Positions 13,114 to 20,396 of a stretch of 22,991 nt of DNA are shown here, piece by piece (positions within the stretch are counted from its first letter, which is position 1; each line of letters begins with the position of its first letter). Source of the DNA: a virus. The stretch is taken from IMG/VR virus record IMGVR_UViG_3300044546_001351, positions 1 to 22,991 of that record. One strand, given 5' to 3'. A model generated the notes under the pieces. It saw only the letters and a program-made list of their open reading frames with translations. It was not told the DNA's origin and did not search any database. Position numbers and translations under genes: made by a program.

Positions 13114-13361
13114 AGAGGGACCAAGCGATCTTTACGAGGATCAGCAAAGAGAACAAGTGGTGGCTAGATGCCCTAGCCGAGGCTAACAGCCGAAGCATTA
13201 GCGCGATGCTGGATGACCTGTTGACTAGTATCAGGACTGAGCAGGATCTAATCCCGCGCCAGATAGGGCAAATTACCGATCCTAGCGTCTCTGAGACGTT
13301 GGATAGTATCGTGGCTACCATGGCCCGCATCGCAGCGAGGTTGGAACGTGTTAGCAAGTGA
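13110..13361 (+). CDS. Ribbon-helix-helix-like DNA-binding protein
   Basis: In this 83-residue protein the N-terminal AIFTRISKENKWWLDALAEANSRSISAMLDDLLTSIR looks like a CopG/Arc-type ribbon-helix-helix: a short strand (AIFTRIS), helix, tight turn at NSRS, and second helix. Such proteins bind DNA as dimers and repress or activate operons. The C-terminal half (SVSETLDSIVATMARIAARLERV) is a likely coiled-coil helix for oligomerisation. The operator could be the palindrome in the promoter at 12615-12643, which would give self-regulation; this is inferred. It overlaps the next gene by 14 bases. Confidence 0.6.
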   Translation: MKRDQAIFTRISKENKWWLDALAEANSRSISAMLDDLLTSIRTEQDLIPRQIGQITDPSVSETLDSIVATMARIAARLERVSK

Positions 13362-13593
13362 AGCCAAGACCCTAGCTGATGAGACCAATGCACCAAAGCC
13401 TGCGAAAGCCCTAGCCAAAGTTCTGGCGACGATTGAAGCCGCCGCGAAGAAGGGCAAGTACCAAGAATGGATCAGTTTGCGCCATCGGGACGCCATCTTG
13501 ATCCTGGAAGACCTGGAGAAAGCTGGCTACGCGGCCAAGCTCCTGCCTCCAGACCGTGAGGAAGACGTACTTCTTAGTGTCTCATGGCAGTAA
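13348..13593 (+). CDS. Unknown 81-residue Ala/Lys-rich helical protein
   Basis: It starts with GTG at 13348, GAGG eight bases upstream, inside the end of the previous gene. The N-terminal half is Ala/Lys-rich (LASEAKTLADETNAPKPAKA, then KVLATIEAAAKKGKY). The second half (HRDAILILEDLEKAGYAAKLLPPDREEDVLLSVSW) looks like a small structured domain. This is the last gene of the 12682 operon before a non-coding stretch with a terminator. No family recognised. Confidence 0.6.
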   Translation: MLASEAKTLADETNAPKPAKALAKVLATIEAAAKKGKYQEWISLRHRDAILILEDLEKAGYAAKLLPPDREEDVLLSVSWQ

Positions 13594-13696
13594 TTACTAG
13601 CTATAACAACTATTTAGCGATCATACACTAAACATAGTAGGCATGTGTCTTATTGTATACACTTGAGTTTAAAGTAAAAAAAAGTAAGGTAGCCAC

Positions 13697-13729
13697 ATGA
13701 ATGGATACCCCGGCCTCAAGCGCTTTTAG
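13697..13729 (+). CDS. Possible 10-residue leader peptide overlapping a terminator
   Basis: ATG 13697 follows an AAGG site 7 bases upstream. The frame reads MNGYPGLKRF and stops inside the loop of the terminator hairpin at 13714-13747. Such an arrangement could let a ribosome block the hairpin, but no gene on the same strand follows for over 600 bases, so chance is likely. Confidence 0.2.
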   Translation: MNGYPGLKRF

Positions 13730-13747
13730 CCTTGAGGTTATTTTTTT
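13714..13747 (+). terminator. Rho-independent terminator of the 12682-13593 operon
   Basis: CCTCAAG (13714-13720) pairs with CTTGAGG (13731-13737) around a 10-base loop that can add two more G-C pairs. TTATTTTTTT (13738-13747) follows. It lies 120 bases after the last gene of the operon. Confidence 0.85.
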
Positions 13748-13840
13748 ATCTGGCTAAAGTTTTGATAGATCCAAAACAGCTAATACCTGACTTCCTCGTA
13801 TCCGGTTCTTAACTTGTTTTGGTTTCAGAGAATTCGGTGG

Positions 13841-13864
13841 CTTGCTAGGAATTGTCCTGGCAAG
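13841..13864. other. Strong 10-bp hairpin beyond the minus-strand gene
   Basis: CTTGCTAGGA (13841-13850) pairs with TCCTGGCAAG (13855-13864) around ATTG, ten pairs with one G-T. It is nine bases past the stop of the minus-strand membrane-protein gene. No T-run follows on that strand, so it may protect the mRNA end rather than terminate. Confidence 0.55.
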
Positions 13865-13872
13865 TCGCTGTA

Positions 13873-14022
13873 TCATTTCCACCAGGCGGGAGCCTGCGGA
13901 TCAATGCTAGCGACAATCGCGCCCGTCCGAGCACCTTCGCCGTAGCCTTTGTGATACCCCAGCCAGAACATTAAAACCCCTACCACTGGAAACCCGACCA
14001 TAGCTAATTCTTGCCAGTCCAT
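13873..14022 (-). CDS. 49-residue single-pass membrane protein
   Basis: I chose the ATG at 14022, which overlaps the upstream stop as TAATG and has AGAGG nine bases away; an in-frame ATG at 14031 touches that site with no spacing. The product begins MDWQELAMVGFPVVGVLMFW and continues LGYHKGYGEGARTGAIVAS, then ends DPQAPAWWK. Residues about 7-24 form one transmembrane helix, and a Gly-rich cytosolic or periplasmic tail follows. It could be a holin-like or spanin-like accessory, or an immunity/exclusion factor; the sequence does not decide. Confidence 0.6.
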   Translation of the reverse strand: MDWQELAMVGFPVVGVLMFWLGYHKGYGEGARTGAIVASIDPQAPAWWK

Positions 14023-14219
14023 TAGGTCCATCCTCTAATACAATCGTGCATCTTTTTGCCGTCATCGATCCATAACTGCCTAGTCTTCGCAGCCTGGTAA
14101 TCGATAGGCCATGCATATTCTTTGTCGGGCCCGTAGTGGACATATTCTTGGTGTGGTCCGTAGGGCTCGCCGTAGTTTTTTCTCAATTCAGCCATAACTA
14201 ATTGCATTAGCTCTTGCAT
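14022..14219 (-). CDS. Unknown 65-residue Tyr/Pro-rich protein
   Basis: This is the first gene of a two-gene minus-strand island inserted between early and packaging genes on the other strand. The start at 14219 has AGGACGG upstream. The sequence (MQELMQLVMAELRKNYGEPY ... YVHYGPDKEYAWPIDYQAAKTRQLWIDDGKKMHDCIRGWT) has a helical N-terminus and a Tyr/Pro-rich middle. No signal peptide or known motif is seen. Stop and next start overlap as TAATG, so the pair should be made together. Confidence 0.55.
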   Translation of the reverse strand: MQELMQLVMAELRKNYGEPYGPHQEYVHYGPDKEYAWPIDYQAAKTRQLWIDDGKKMHDCIRGWT

Positions 14220-14323
14220 TGTAATCCGTCCTGTGTCTTCATAAACGCAGTAATAACACAGCTAAATAGAAAAAGTAACGCAGCCGTGGGCAGTATTTCC
14301 GTCCTGCAAACGCTGCCGTTCCT

Positions 14324-14347
14324 GCCGAGGGGAGCCACCCTCTCGGC
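14324..14347. other. GC-rich hairpin upstream of the packaging operon
   Basis: GCCGAGGGG (14324-14332) pairs with CCC-t-CTCGGC (14338-14347, one bulged T) around AGCCA. It lies 16 bases before the first packaging-region gene. No T-run follows. It may be a transcript leader structure or a recognition site. Confidence 0.55.
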
Positions 14348-14363
14348 GGTTTAAAGGATGTAC

Positions 14364-14618
14364 ATGGGTATTTATTATAAAGACCGCACGAGACCTTTCC
14401 ACGGACGTGTTCGCGTACTGTGTGGGTATGAGCATACTCATAAGCTTGAGCGTGAATTCGATGTGATCATGATCACTGTCAATCACTCAGACGAAATCAT
14501 CGACGAGTTTAAAAAGCATGCGAAAATATTAGACAGGATCAACCCTGTGTTAAAATTATACCTACCGGAAAATAGACAACCTACTTTTGACGCGAGGTTA
14601 CCGAGTGAGCAAGCCTAG
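14364..14618 (+). CDS. Unknown 84-residue protein ahead of the small terminase
   Basis: AAAGG abuts an ATG at 14358 with no spacing, so I place the start at ATG 14364, six bases away. The product (MGIYYKDRTRPFHGRVRVLC ... LEREFDVIMITVNHSDEIID) is a mix of beta strands and helices with no known motif. It overlaps the small-terminase start by 14 bases, which suggests it belongs to the packaging operon. Function not recognised. Confidence 0.55.
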   Translation: MGIYYKDRTRPFHGRVRVLCGYEHTHKLEREFDVIMITVNHSDEIIDEFKKHAKILDRINPVLKLYLPENRQPTFDARLPSEQA

Positions 14619-14985
14619 ACGGATTTATACGCCTGAAGAGATTGCGATGATTAAGAGGTACGCAGGACTCGGTGCCACACTCAATCAAATCTCGTATCTT
14701 GTCGACGAAGAAACACGCACTCTAACAAACCAAATGGAATACAACCCGGAAGTCCGTGAAGCCATCGAGAACGGCAGGGCAAAAGCGGCTATTCGTGTCA
14801 TGGAAACAGCGTATGACATGGCAACAAATGGCGACTATCCAGCCATGACCACGTTCTGGCTCAAGACGCGCTGTAACTGGCGCGAAGCCAAAGAGCCACT
14901 GCCCGATGATGCTGACAAAGTCGACAAGATTAAAAAACTGCCTACATCCGAGCTTATCAAGCTAGTAAAAGAGAAAATTGGATGA
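14605..14985 (+). CDS. Terminase small subunit-like (TerS)
   Basis: The start is GTG 14605 with GAGG seven bases upstream; earlier in-frame TTG 14587 lacks a site. The 126-residue product has an N-terminal helix-turn-helix-like part: YTPEEIAMIKRYAGLGATLN, then QISYLVDEETRTLTNQ. A helical middle (VREAIENGRAKAAIRVMETAYDMATNGDYPAMTTFWLKTR) and NWRE follow, the pattern of phage small terminases or their homologues (family knowledge). It would recognise the packaging site and load the large subunit. It lies directly upstream of the GNAT gene (ATGA overlap) and three genes ahead of TerL. Confidence 0.7.
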   Translation: MSKPRRIYTPEEIAMIKRYAGLGATLNQISYLVDEETRTLTNQMEYNPEVREAIENGRAKAAIRVMETAYDMATNGDYPAMTTFWLKTRCNWREAKEPLPDDADKVDKIKKLPTSELIKLVKEKIG

Positions 14986-15494
14986 TTGACGAAATCATCA
15001 TCCGGGAAGCAACGGACGACGATATGCCGTTCTTTTTTAACTCATTACTGCATCACTATAAGCACTCGTCACCGCACACGAAGCTTATGGCTGACTATGA
15101 TTATTACAATGATCTGCACAACATCATCAGTCGTGCGCTAGAACGCAAGGGAAATAGGCTAAGTTTTGTAGCTCTCAAAGAAGAGCCCGATGTGGTGCTT
15201 GGGTATGTTTGGGCAAATGATTGTATTCAAACGATCATGTACGTGTATGTGAAGAAAGCCTTTAGGCTGATGGGCATCGGCAAGCATCTTGTTTCCTCGG
15301 TATTTCCCAGCATGGACCACAAGATCTATTACCCTTTCCTGACCTATGACGCTGGCAAGCTATCGCAAAAATACCCGAATCTATTTTTTAATCCGTATTT
15401 ATTGGATGCACACATATGGAAGACCTACCAGAACCGCTTCGAAGAAAACCAGGACGACCTAGAAAGTATCCCATCTCATGCGAGGGTAATGTGA
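14982..15494 (+). CDS. GNAT-family N-acetyltransferase-like protein
   Basis: In this 170-residue protein the N-terminus IIIREATDDDMPFFFNSLL is a typical GNAT beginning. YVWANDCIQTIMYVYVKKAF, then RLMGIGKHL (95-103), is the acetyl-CoA loop (R-x-x-G-x-G). It would transfer an acetyl group to an unknown target, perhaps a host or virion protein. Such genes occur between terS and terL in several podovirus-like phages (family knowledge). A GTGA overlap links it to the next gene, although a longer alternative start there would overlap by 79 bases. The C-terminal 25 residues are Glu/Asp/Arg-rich. Confidence 0.7.
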   Translation: MIDEIIIREATDDDMPFFFNSLLHHYKHSSPHTKLMADYDYYNDLHNIISRALERKGNRLSFVALKEEPDVVLGYVWANDCIQTIMYVYVKKAFRLMGIGKHLVSSVFPSMDHKIYYPFLTYDAGKLSQKYPNLFFNPYLLDAHIWKTYQNRFEENQDDLESIPSHARVM

Positions 15495-15751
15495 CTGAAG
15501 TACCGTATGATCTTATTGACGATGAGATTATTGAAAAGTTTAAAGCCACCAGTGAATCACGCGGTAGGCATGTGCAACGCGTTCAGTTTCACACGGGTGT
15601 TCAAATTGGAAACCGTGTGCGCAATAGCCTTGATGCTACGGTTGACGCTGTTTTAATGCAGTTAGTCGAGCACGGCGTACAAATCGACACTCAAGCCAAA
15701 GAGACATACATCGTCGGCATGCCAGACATCTTATGGGTAAAGCTTAAATGA
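15491..15751 (+). CDS. Unknown 86-residue protein, possibly with an AT-hook extension
   Basis: I take GTG 15491, preceded by GAGGG and overlapping the GNAT stop as GTGA. An in-frame ATG at 15416 would add 25 residues containing EPLRRKPGRPRKYP, a perfect AT-hook core, but it overlaps the GNAT gene by 79 bases. The main product (TEVPYDLIDDEIIEKFKATS, then RHVQRVQFHTGVQIGNRVRN) looks helical with a mixed tail. It could be a packaging or DNA-organising partner. No family recognised. Confidence 0.55.
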   Translation: MTEVPYDLIDDEIIEKFKATSESRGRHVQRVQFHTGVQIGNRVRNSLDATVDAVLMQLVEHGVQIDTQAKETYIVGMPDILWVKLK

Positions 15752-15966
15752 AAACTTGTTACCGTTTAGAGCTAGATTGGAATAATAGAGTAGTCGTGAG
15801 AGAGCCTCTTGGAATGCAAGACTATGAAGTGCATTACGAAGGCAGATATAAGCATCGGTTTTTATCTAAAGCCAATAGCCTACTTTTCAAGTCAGAGAGC
15901 TTTAAAGACTGTATGGTATTTGCTTTAAAACACGCAGCCGATCTTGTTGAAAAAGACTTTAAATGA
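15748..15966 (+). CDS. Unknown 72-residue protein upstream of the large terminase
   Basis: Coupled by ATGA to the previous gene and by ATGA to TerL. The product (MKTCYRLELDWNNRVVVREP, then MQDYEVHYEGRYKHRFLSKA, then FKDCMVFALKHAADLVEKDF) is small, mixed alpha/beta and basic-aromatic. The tight coupling to TerL suggests a packaging accessory, but no motif confirms it. Confidence 0.55.
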   Translation: MKTCYRLELDWNNRVVVREPLGMQDYEVHYEGRYKHRFLSKANSLLFKSESFKDCMVFALKHAADLVEKDFK

Positions 15967-17429
15967 ATCTATCAGACGAAGAATTGCGTATTGCGCTGGA
16001 AGAAATCTCAAGAAGACCTCCAGTGTTTTCGCCGGAAAACTTTTGTTTTCCAGAGCAAATTAAATTTATTAGAGACCCAGCTACATACAAAGTAGCTGTG
16101 TGTTCTCGCCGTGCTGGTAAGACGATAGCCTGTGCTGTAGACCTACTAGACACGGCCCTACAAAAGCCCAAGTGTGCCAGCCTCTATATTACCCTTAGCC
16201 GTCTCAATGCTAAGCGCATTATATGGGCTGAGATCCTCGAAATTAACAGGCTTCATGAGCTAGGAGGAGTAGCGAATGAGACTGAGCTATCTCTTAGATT
16301 TCCTAACGGACATATCATTTACTTTTCAGGCGCTAAGGATAAGACGGAAATTGAGAAATACCGTGGCTTCCCGCTGGTCAAAGTCTATATCGACGAAGCC
16401 CAAGCCTTCCGGCCATATCTCGAGGGATTAGTAGATGACGTCCTATCTAAGTCACTCTTCGACTATGACGGGACACTATGCCTGATCGGCACTCCTGGCC
16501 CTGTACCCGTGGGCTATTTCCACAAAGCATCAGAAAGCAATCAGTGGTCCCATCATGGCTGGACGATGCTGCAAAACCCCTGGCTAGAGCGCAAGTCCGG
16601 TAAAAAGCCGATGGAGCTTATCCTAAGGGATTGTAAGCGCATGGGAGTCTTTCCCTCTGACCCTAAAATCCAGCGCGAGTGTTTTGGCAAATGGGTTACA
16701 GATAGTAATAGCCTGGTGTTCAAGTACGACAGCATTCGCAATGACTTTGTGAGTTTTGAGCCTAAGACAGCGCAGTACGTCATCGGCGTTGACCTTGGTT
16801 TTAATGATGCGGACGCAATAGCTGTGATCGGCTGGAACCAAGCCTACCACTATCCTGGTGCTACACCGCAGCCTTCAGCGACCTATCTGGTATACGAACA
16901 AGCTGTGCAAAAACAAGGCGTCACAGAACTAGCTACTCAATTAGATAGGCTAGTAAAGCAGTACAATCCTGTAGCGCTCGTCATGGATGCCGGTGGGCTC
17001 GGGAAAAAAATTGTTGAGGAGCTTAAAAGGCGCTACGGCCTACCCGTCAAAGCAGCTGAGAAATCACGAAAGTTTGAATACATCGAGCTATTAAACGATG
17101 CCTTACGCACTGGTCAGTTTCTCGCCAAGTCTCAAGGCCTTTTTGCCCAAGACACCAGGCTGATCGAGTGGGACAAGGCGAAGAATAGCAATGAGCGCCT
17201 GGTGATCAGCGAAGCCTATCACTCAGACATTGCCGACGCTGTTCTATATGCCTTCCGCGAGAGCTTGCACTGGGTGAGTCACGTAGTCGGTCAGCCTACT
17301 GCGCCATACGGGACGCCGGAATGGGTAGAAGAACAAGAACGCGAGATAATCGCAGCACTAGAAAAACAATTAGCCGAGGATGACGATGACCCCATCTCCT
17401 GGAACGAGCAAGGTTTTGACGATCTCTGA
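15963..17429 (+). CDS. terL: Terminase large subunit (ATPase-nuclease)
   Basis: This 488-residue motor translocates DNA into the procapsid and cuts it. Walker A is SRRAGKT (48-54); Walker B is VKVYIDEAQ (139-147) with Asp144-Glu145; the coupling motif is LIGTPGP (174-180). The nuclease domain has GVDLGF with Asp277, ALVMDAGG with Asp342, and SDIADAVLYAF with Asp422 and Asp425, the RNase-H-like acid set. Length is typical. It starts by ATGA overlap with the small upstream gene. Its last 44 bases overlap a small downstream gene, showing dense packaging genes on one transcript. Confidence 0.92.
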   Translation: MNLSDEELRIALEEISRRPPVFSPENFCFPEQIKFIRDPATYKVAVCSRRAGKTIACAVDLLDTALQKPKCASLYITLSRLNAKRIIWAEILEINRLHELGGVANETELSLRFPNGHIIYFSGAKDKTEIEKYRGFPLVKVYIDEAQAFRPYLEGLVDDVLSKSLFDYDGTLCLIGTPGPVPVGYFHKASESNQWSHHGWTMLQNPWLERKSGKKPMELILRDCKRMGVFPSDPKIQRECFGKWVTDSNSLVFKYDSIRNDFVSFEPKTAQYVIGVDLGFNDADAIAVIGWNQAYHYPGATPQPSATYLVYEQAVQKQGVTELATQLDRLVKQYNPVALVMDAGGLGKKIVEELKRRYGLPVKAAEKSRKFEYIELLNDALRTGQFLAKSQGLFAQDTRLIEWDKAKNSNERLVISEAYHSDIADAVLYAFRESLHWVSHVVGQPTAPYGTPEWVEEQEREIIAALEKQLAEDDDDPISWNEQGFDDL

Positions 17430-17664
17430 TGCCGAGGCATTCATTGAGCTAGCCCGCCGCCTGAAGGTAAAAAAGGCTAGTTTTACTTATGGTCTTAATT
17501 TTTCTAAACTTCGCATTGAGCTATTTGAAGATAAAAAAGAAGAGCCTTCCCTGCTTGCTGAGATTGAAGCACCAAGCCAGAAAACTCGCCTCCCTACTGA
17601 GGACGAGCTATTATACTGGTCTACCGCTTATGAACCTGACATTAACGCAAGCAAACCGGAGTAG
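17386..17664 (+). CDS. Unknown 92-residue protein between TerL and portal
   Basis: GAGG abuts an ATG at 17380 with no spacing, so I place the start at ATG 17386, six bases on; the gene overlaps the end of TerL by 44 bases. The product (MTPSPGTSKVLTISDAEAF ... LARRLKVKKASFTYGLNFSKLRIELFEDKKEEPS) has a helix and then a strand-rich part. Small helper genes in this spot are common in podovirus-like genomes (family knowledge). No motif recognised. Confidence 0.6.
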   Translation: MTPSPGTSKVLTISDAEAFIELARRLKVKKASFTYGLNFSKLRIELFEDKKEEPSLLAEIEAPSQKTRLPTEDELLYWSTAYEPDINASKPE

Positions 17665-17667
17665 GTC

Positions 17668-19530
17668 ATGCCTATAGACTATACGTCCTTCAATCGCGGC
17701 GAAAAACCACAGCCAGTTGACTTCGGTAAGAAGTGGTGGCTCATGACCGATTACGAAATGGCGCAGGCTATCGTCGGGACTGTCACGAGCATTGCTAACG
17801 GTGATGCCAAGAGACAGACACAGTATCAAATCTCCGCAAGGCTCTACGGCAATACGAACATCATGGGTATCAACGGTCTTAGTTTTTCTAAGATACAAAG
17901 CACTCAGGCAACACTGAAGGACCGTGTTAGCTACAACATCATCCAAAGCTGTGTTGATACCTTAGTATCTAAGATCAGTAAAAATAGGCCTAAGCCTAGC
18001 TTTATTACTTCTGGTGCTACGTGGAAAGTGCAACGGAAAGCAAAACAGCTAGACAAGTTTGTCGACGGTATTTTTTACGAGAACGAAATTTATAGGCTAG
18101 GACCTAAGATTTTCAGGGATGCCTTGGTGTTTGGCTCTGGTGTCATTCATGTGTATGAGCACGAGGGACGCTGTAAATTTGAGCGAGTCATCCCTTCAGA
18201 GCTATACGTTGATCAGATGGAAAGTTTTTACGGGCATCCTAGACAAATGCACCGCGTAAAGAACGTGGACCGTGGTGTCCTTGCTGCGCTTTATCCCGAG
18301 CACAAAGAACGCATCATGGAAGCCAACGCTGCGACAATCGATATTACCGGGACCTATCAAAATATCGCCGACCAAATCACAGTCTGTGAATCGTGGCATT
18401 TACCCTCAGGTAAAGACGCCAAAGACGGCCTGCATGTAATAGCTATCGATGAGGCTATTCTCTTCAAAGAAGTTTGGGAAAAGGATCATTTCCCTTTTGC
18501 ATTTATGCAGTGGTCAGACAGGCTCTACGGATTTTGGGGACAAGGCCTAGCTGAACAGATTCAAAACATACAGCTAGAAGTGAATAAACTGTTGTGGGTA
18601 ATTCAGCGCTCCATGCATATGGCTGGAACCTTCAAAGTATTCCTCGAGCATGGATCTAAGATAGTAAAAGAGCATATCTCGAATGACATTGGTGTCCTCA
18701 TTAACTACACTGGCACACCTCCACAATATGTTAGCCCACCGATTGTCCCGCCAGAAATTTATGCACATTTGCAGACATTGAAACAACAGGCCTTTGAGCA
18801 AGCCGGTATCTCACAGCTATCGGCTACTAGCCAGAAGCCTGCAGGTCTCAATTCTGGTAAAGCGCTAAGAGAATTTAACGACATTGAAACCGAGCGCTTT
18901 ATGAATGTCGGCCATGAATATGAAAACTTTTATATTCATGTGGCGAAGCTAGCAATTGGTGTCGTAAAGGACATTTATGCTAGGGAAAAAAGCTACCGAG
19001 TTTATACTCCCGGTAAGAAATTCTTGGACCAGCTGGACTGGAAATCGATTCAATTAGACGACGATGAGTACACACTTAAAATTTATCCTGTGTCTAAGCT
19101 GCCCACTGATCCTGCTGGCCAGCTGCAGACTATTACCGAGTATATCCAGGCAGGCTTTATTAGCCCTCGCGCTGGTAGACGTTTGCTTGATTTCCCTGAT
19201 CTGGAGCGAGCGGAAGATTTAAGCAACGCACAGGAAGAGTGGCTGCACAAAGTCATCGAGGACATGATTGATAACGGCACCGTGTATCATCCCGAGCCTG
19301 ATGATGATCTAGCCCTAGCTCGTGAATTAGCTTTGCAATACTTGCCGTTTGCGAAAACTCAGGGAGCACCTGAGGAGAACATCCAGATCTTGAGAGACTT
19401 TATCTCTGAGATTGATCAGCTGTCTCAGATGGCACTTGCTGCAAGCCAGCCGCCTATGCCTGAAGCGCAAGCTCCAGCGATGCCAATGGCTCCTAGTGAA
19501 TTAGTACCGAACGTCCCGATGGTCGCATAA
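17668..19530 (+). CDS. Portal protein (head-to-tail connector)
   Basis: This 620-residue protein should form the dodecameric ring through which DNA enters and leaves. Typical features: LKDRVSYNIIQSCVDTLVSK followed by ISKNRPKPSFITSGATWK, then AKQLDKFVDGIFYENEI, then DALVFGSGVIHVYEHEG, then GLAEQIQNIQLEVNKLLWVI, AGISQLSATSQKPAGLNSGK and ALREFNDIETERF, a pattern common to phage portals of this length (family knowledge). The C-terminal part has Pro/Met/Ala-rich segments (PPMPEAQAPAMPMAPSE), as seen in portal tails. GGAG lies 6 bases upstream. It follows the terminase genes and precedes the scaffold. Confidence 0.85.
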   Translation: MPIDYTSFNRGEKPQPVDFGKKWWLMTDYEMAQAIVGTVTSIANGDAKRQTQYQISARLYGNTNIMGINGLSFSKIQSTQATLKDRVSYNIIQSCVDTLVSKISKNRPKPSFITSGATWKVQRKAKQLDKFVDGIFYENEIYRLGPKIFRDALVFGSGVIHVYEHEGRCKFERVIPSELYVDQMESFYGHPRQMHRVKNVDRGVLAALYPEHKERIMEANAATIDITGTYQNIADQITVCESWHLPSGKDAKDGLHVIAIDEAILFKEVWEKDHFPFAFMQWSDRLYGFWGQGLAEQIQNIQLEVNKLLWVIQRSMHMAGTFKVFLEHGSKIVKEHISNDIGVLINYTGTPPQYVSPPIVPPEIYAHLQTLKQQAFEQAGISQLSATSQKPAGLNSGKALREFNDIETERFMNVGHEYENFYIHVAKLAIGVVKDIYAREKSYRVYTPGKKFLDQLDWKSIQLDDDEYTLKIYPVSKLPTDPAGQLQTITEYIQAGFISPRAGRRLLDFPDLERAEDLSNAQEEWLHKVIEDMIDNGTVYHPEPDDDLALARELALQYLPFAKTQGAPEENIQILRDFISEIDQLSQMALAASQPPMPEAQAPAMPMAPSELVPNVPMVA

Positions 19531-19540
19531 GGATTGTAAA

Positions 19541-20368
19541 ATGGAAAATTTAGATCAAATGCCAGAAGTTGGGACACCAGAAGTCCCAGAGACACCAGCC
19601 GCTCCACAAGAGCGAGTCAGCGATAGGTTTTCATTTCTAGCCAAAAAAGAGGCTGGGATTGTACGCCAACGCCAAGAGCTTAAATCCCAGATGGATGCCA
19701 TCGCGGCGCAAAAAACCGAGATGGATAAGCTACGGCAAGAGATCGATCAGGCGAGACAACGCAAGGGATCATACAAAGCCAACCCGCTGGCAGTGCTAGA
19801 AGACCATGGCTTAAGCTATAAAGAGCTTACGGACTACATTCTCAATAATAATACGGTCAGCACTGAATCCCAGATTAAGGCACTTCAGGATAAAATTGAG
19901 CAGCAAGAGAAACAGAGGGAGCTAGATAGGCAAGAGCAGGTCAAGCGCGAGCAAGAGCGGCATGCAGCTAGGGAGACTGAGGTAATCGCTGAGTTTAAAT
20001 CAGAAATCGGTACCTTTTTGTCACGCCAATCAGAAAAATATGAATTGACAAACTTGTACGATTCTGCTGACTTAGTGTATGATACTGTGGAAGAATATTT
20101 TGCAAAAACTAATAAAGTATTGTCAATCCCTGAAGCCTGCGACCTAGTCGAGTCATATCTCGAAAAACAGGTTGAAAAGTCTCTTGCGACAAAAAAACTT
20201 TCAGCAAGAGTGTCTAAGCAAGAACCTTCATCTCCTACTGCTAATAAACCCTCAGAGCCGCGACGTACCCTAACAAATAACGACTATACGTCTAGCACGC
20301 CGTCTTTCGTTTCTCCCAAAGTGGAAAACGACAGAATGTCTCGTGCGCTTGCGGCATTAGATCAATAG
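19541..20368 (+). CDS. Capsid scaffold protein
   Basis: In this 275-residue protein a Pro/Thr-rich N-terminus (MPEVGTPEVPETPAAP) is followed by a long Lys/Glu/Gln-rich coiled coil (from KKEAGIVRQRQELKSQMDAI to about 165). A folded helical part comes next (YELTNLYDSADLVYDTVEEYFAK), and then a basic Ser/Thr/Pro-rich tail. This is the usual build of phage scaffolds that bind capsid subunits and are released or cut later. No protease motif is visible. It lies between portal and major capsid genes with short gaps, the standard order. Confidence 0.8.
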   Translation: MENLDQMPEVGTPEVPETPAAPQERVSDRFSFLAKKEAGIVRQRQELKSQMDAIAAQKTEMDKLRQEIDQARQRKGSYKANPLAVLEDHGLSYKELTDYILNNNTVSTESQIKALQDKIEQQEKQRELDRQEQVKREQERHAARETEVIAEFKSEIGTFLSRQSEKYELTNLYDSADLVYDTVEEYFAKTNKVLSIPEACDLVESYLEKQVEKSLATKKLSARVSKQEPSSPTANKPSEPRRTLTNNDYTSSTPSFVSPKVENDRMSRALAALDQ

Positions 20369-20396
20369 ATAATTAACTTAGTAAAGGATAAGCACT

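Larger units (their letters stand above)
13594..13872. other. Non-coding stretch with terminator and hairpins
   Basis: No convincing gene of useful length is seen on either strand. It contains a 10-codon mini reading frame at 13697-13729 overlapping a strong terminator (13714-13747), a distant inverted repeat (CCAAAACA 13771-13778 with TGTTTTGG 13815-13822) and a 10-bp hairpin at 13841-13864. Confidence 0.6.

Noticed and set aside
13907-14143. 78-residue minus-strand frame
   Set aside because: It is a shadow frame spanning two better supported, coupled small genes; its Arg/Ser-rich sequence has no start signal.
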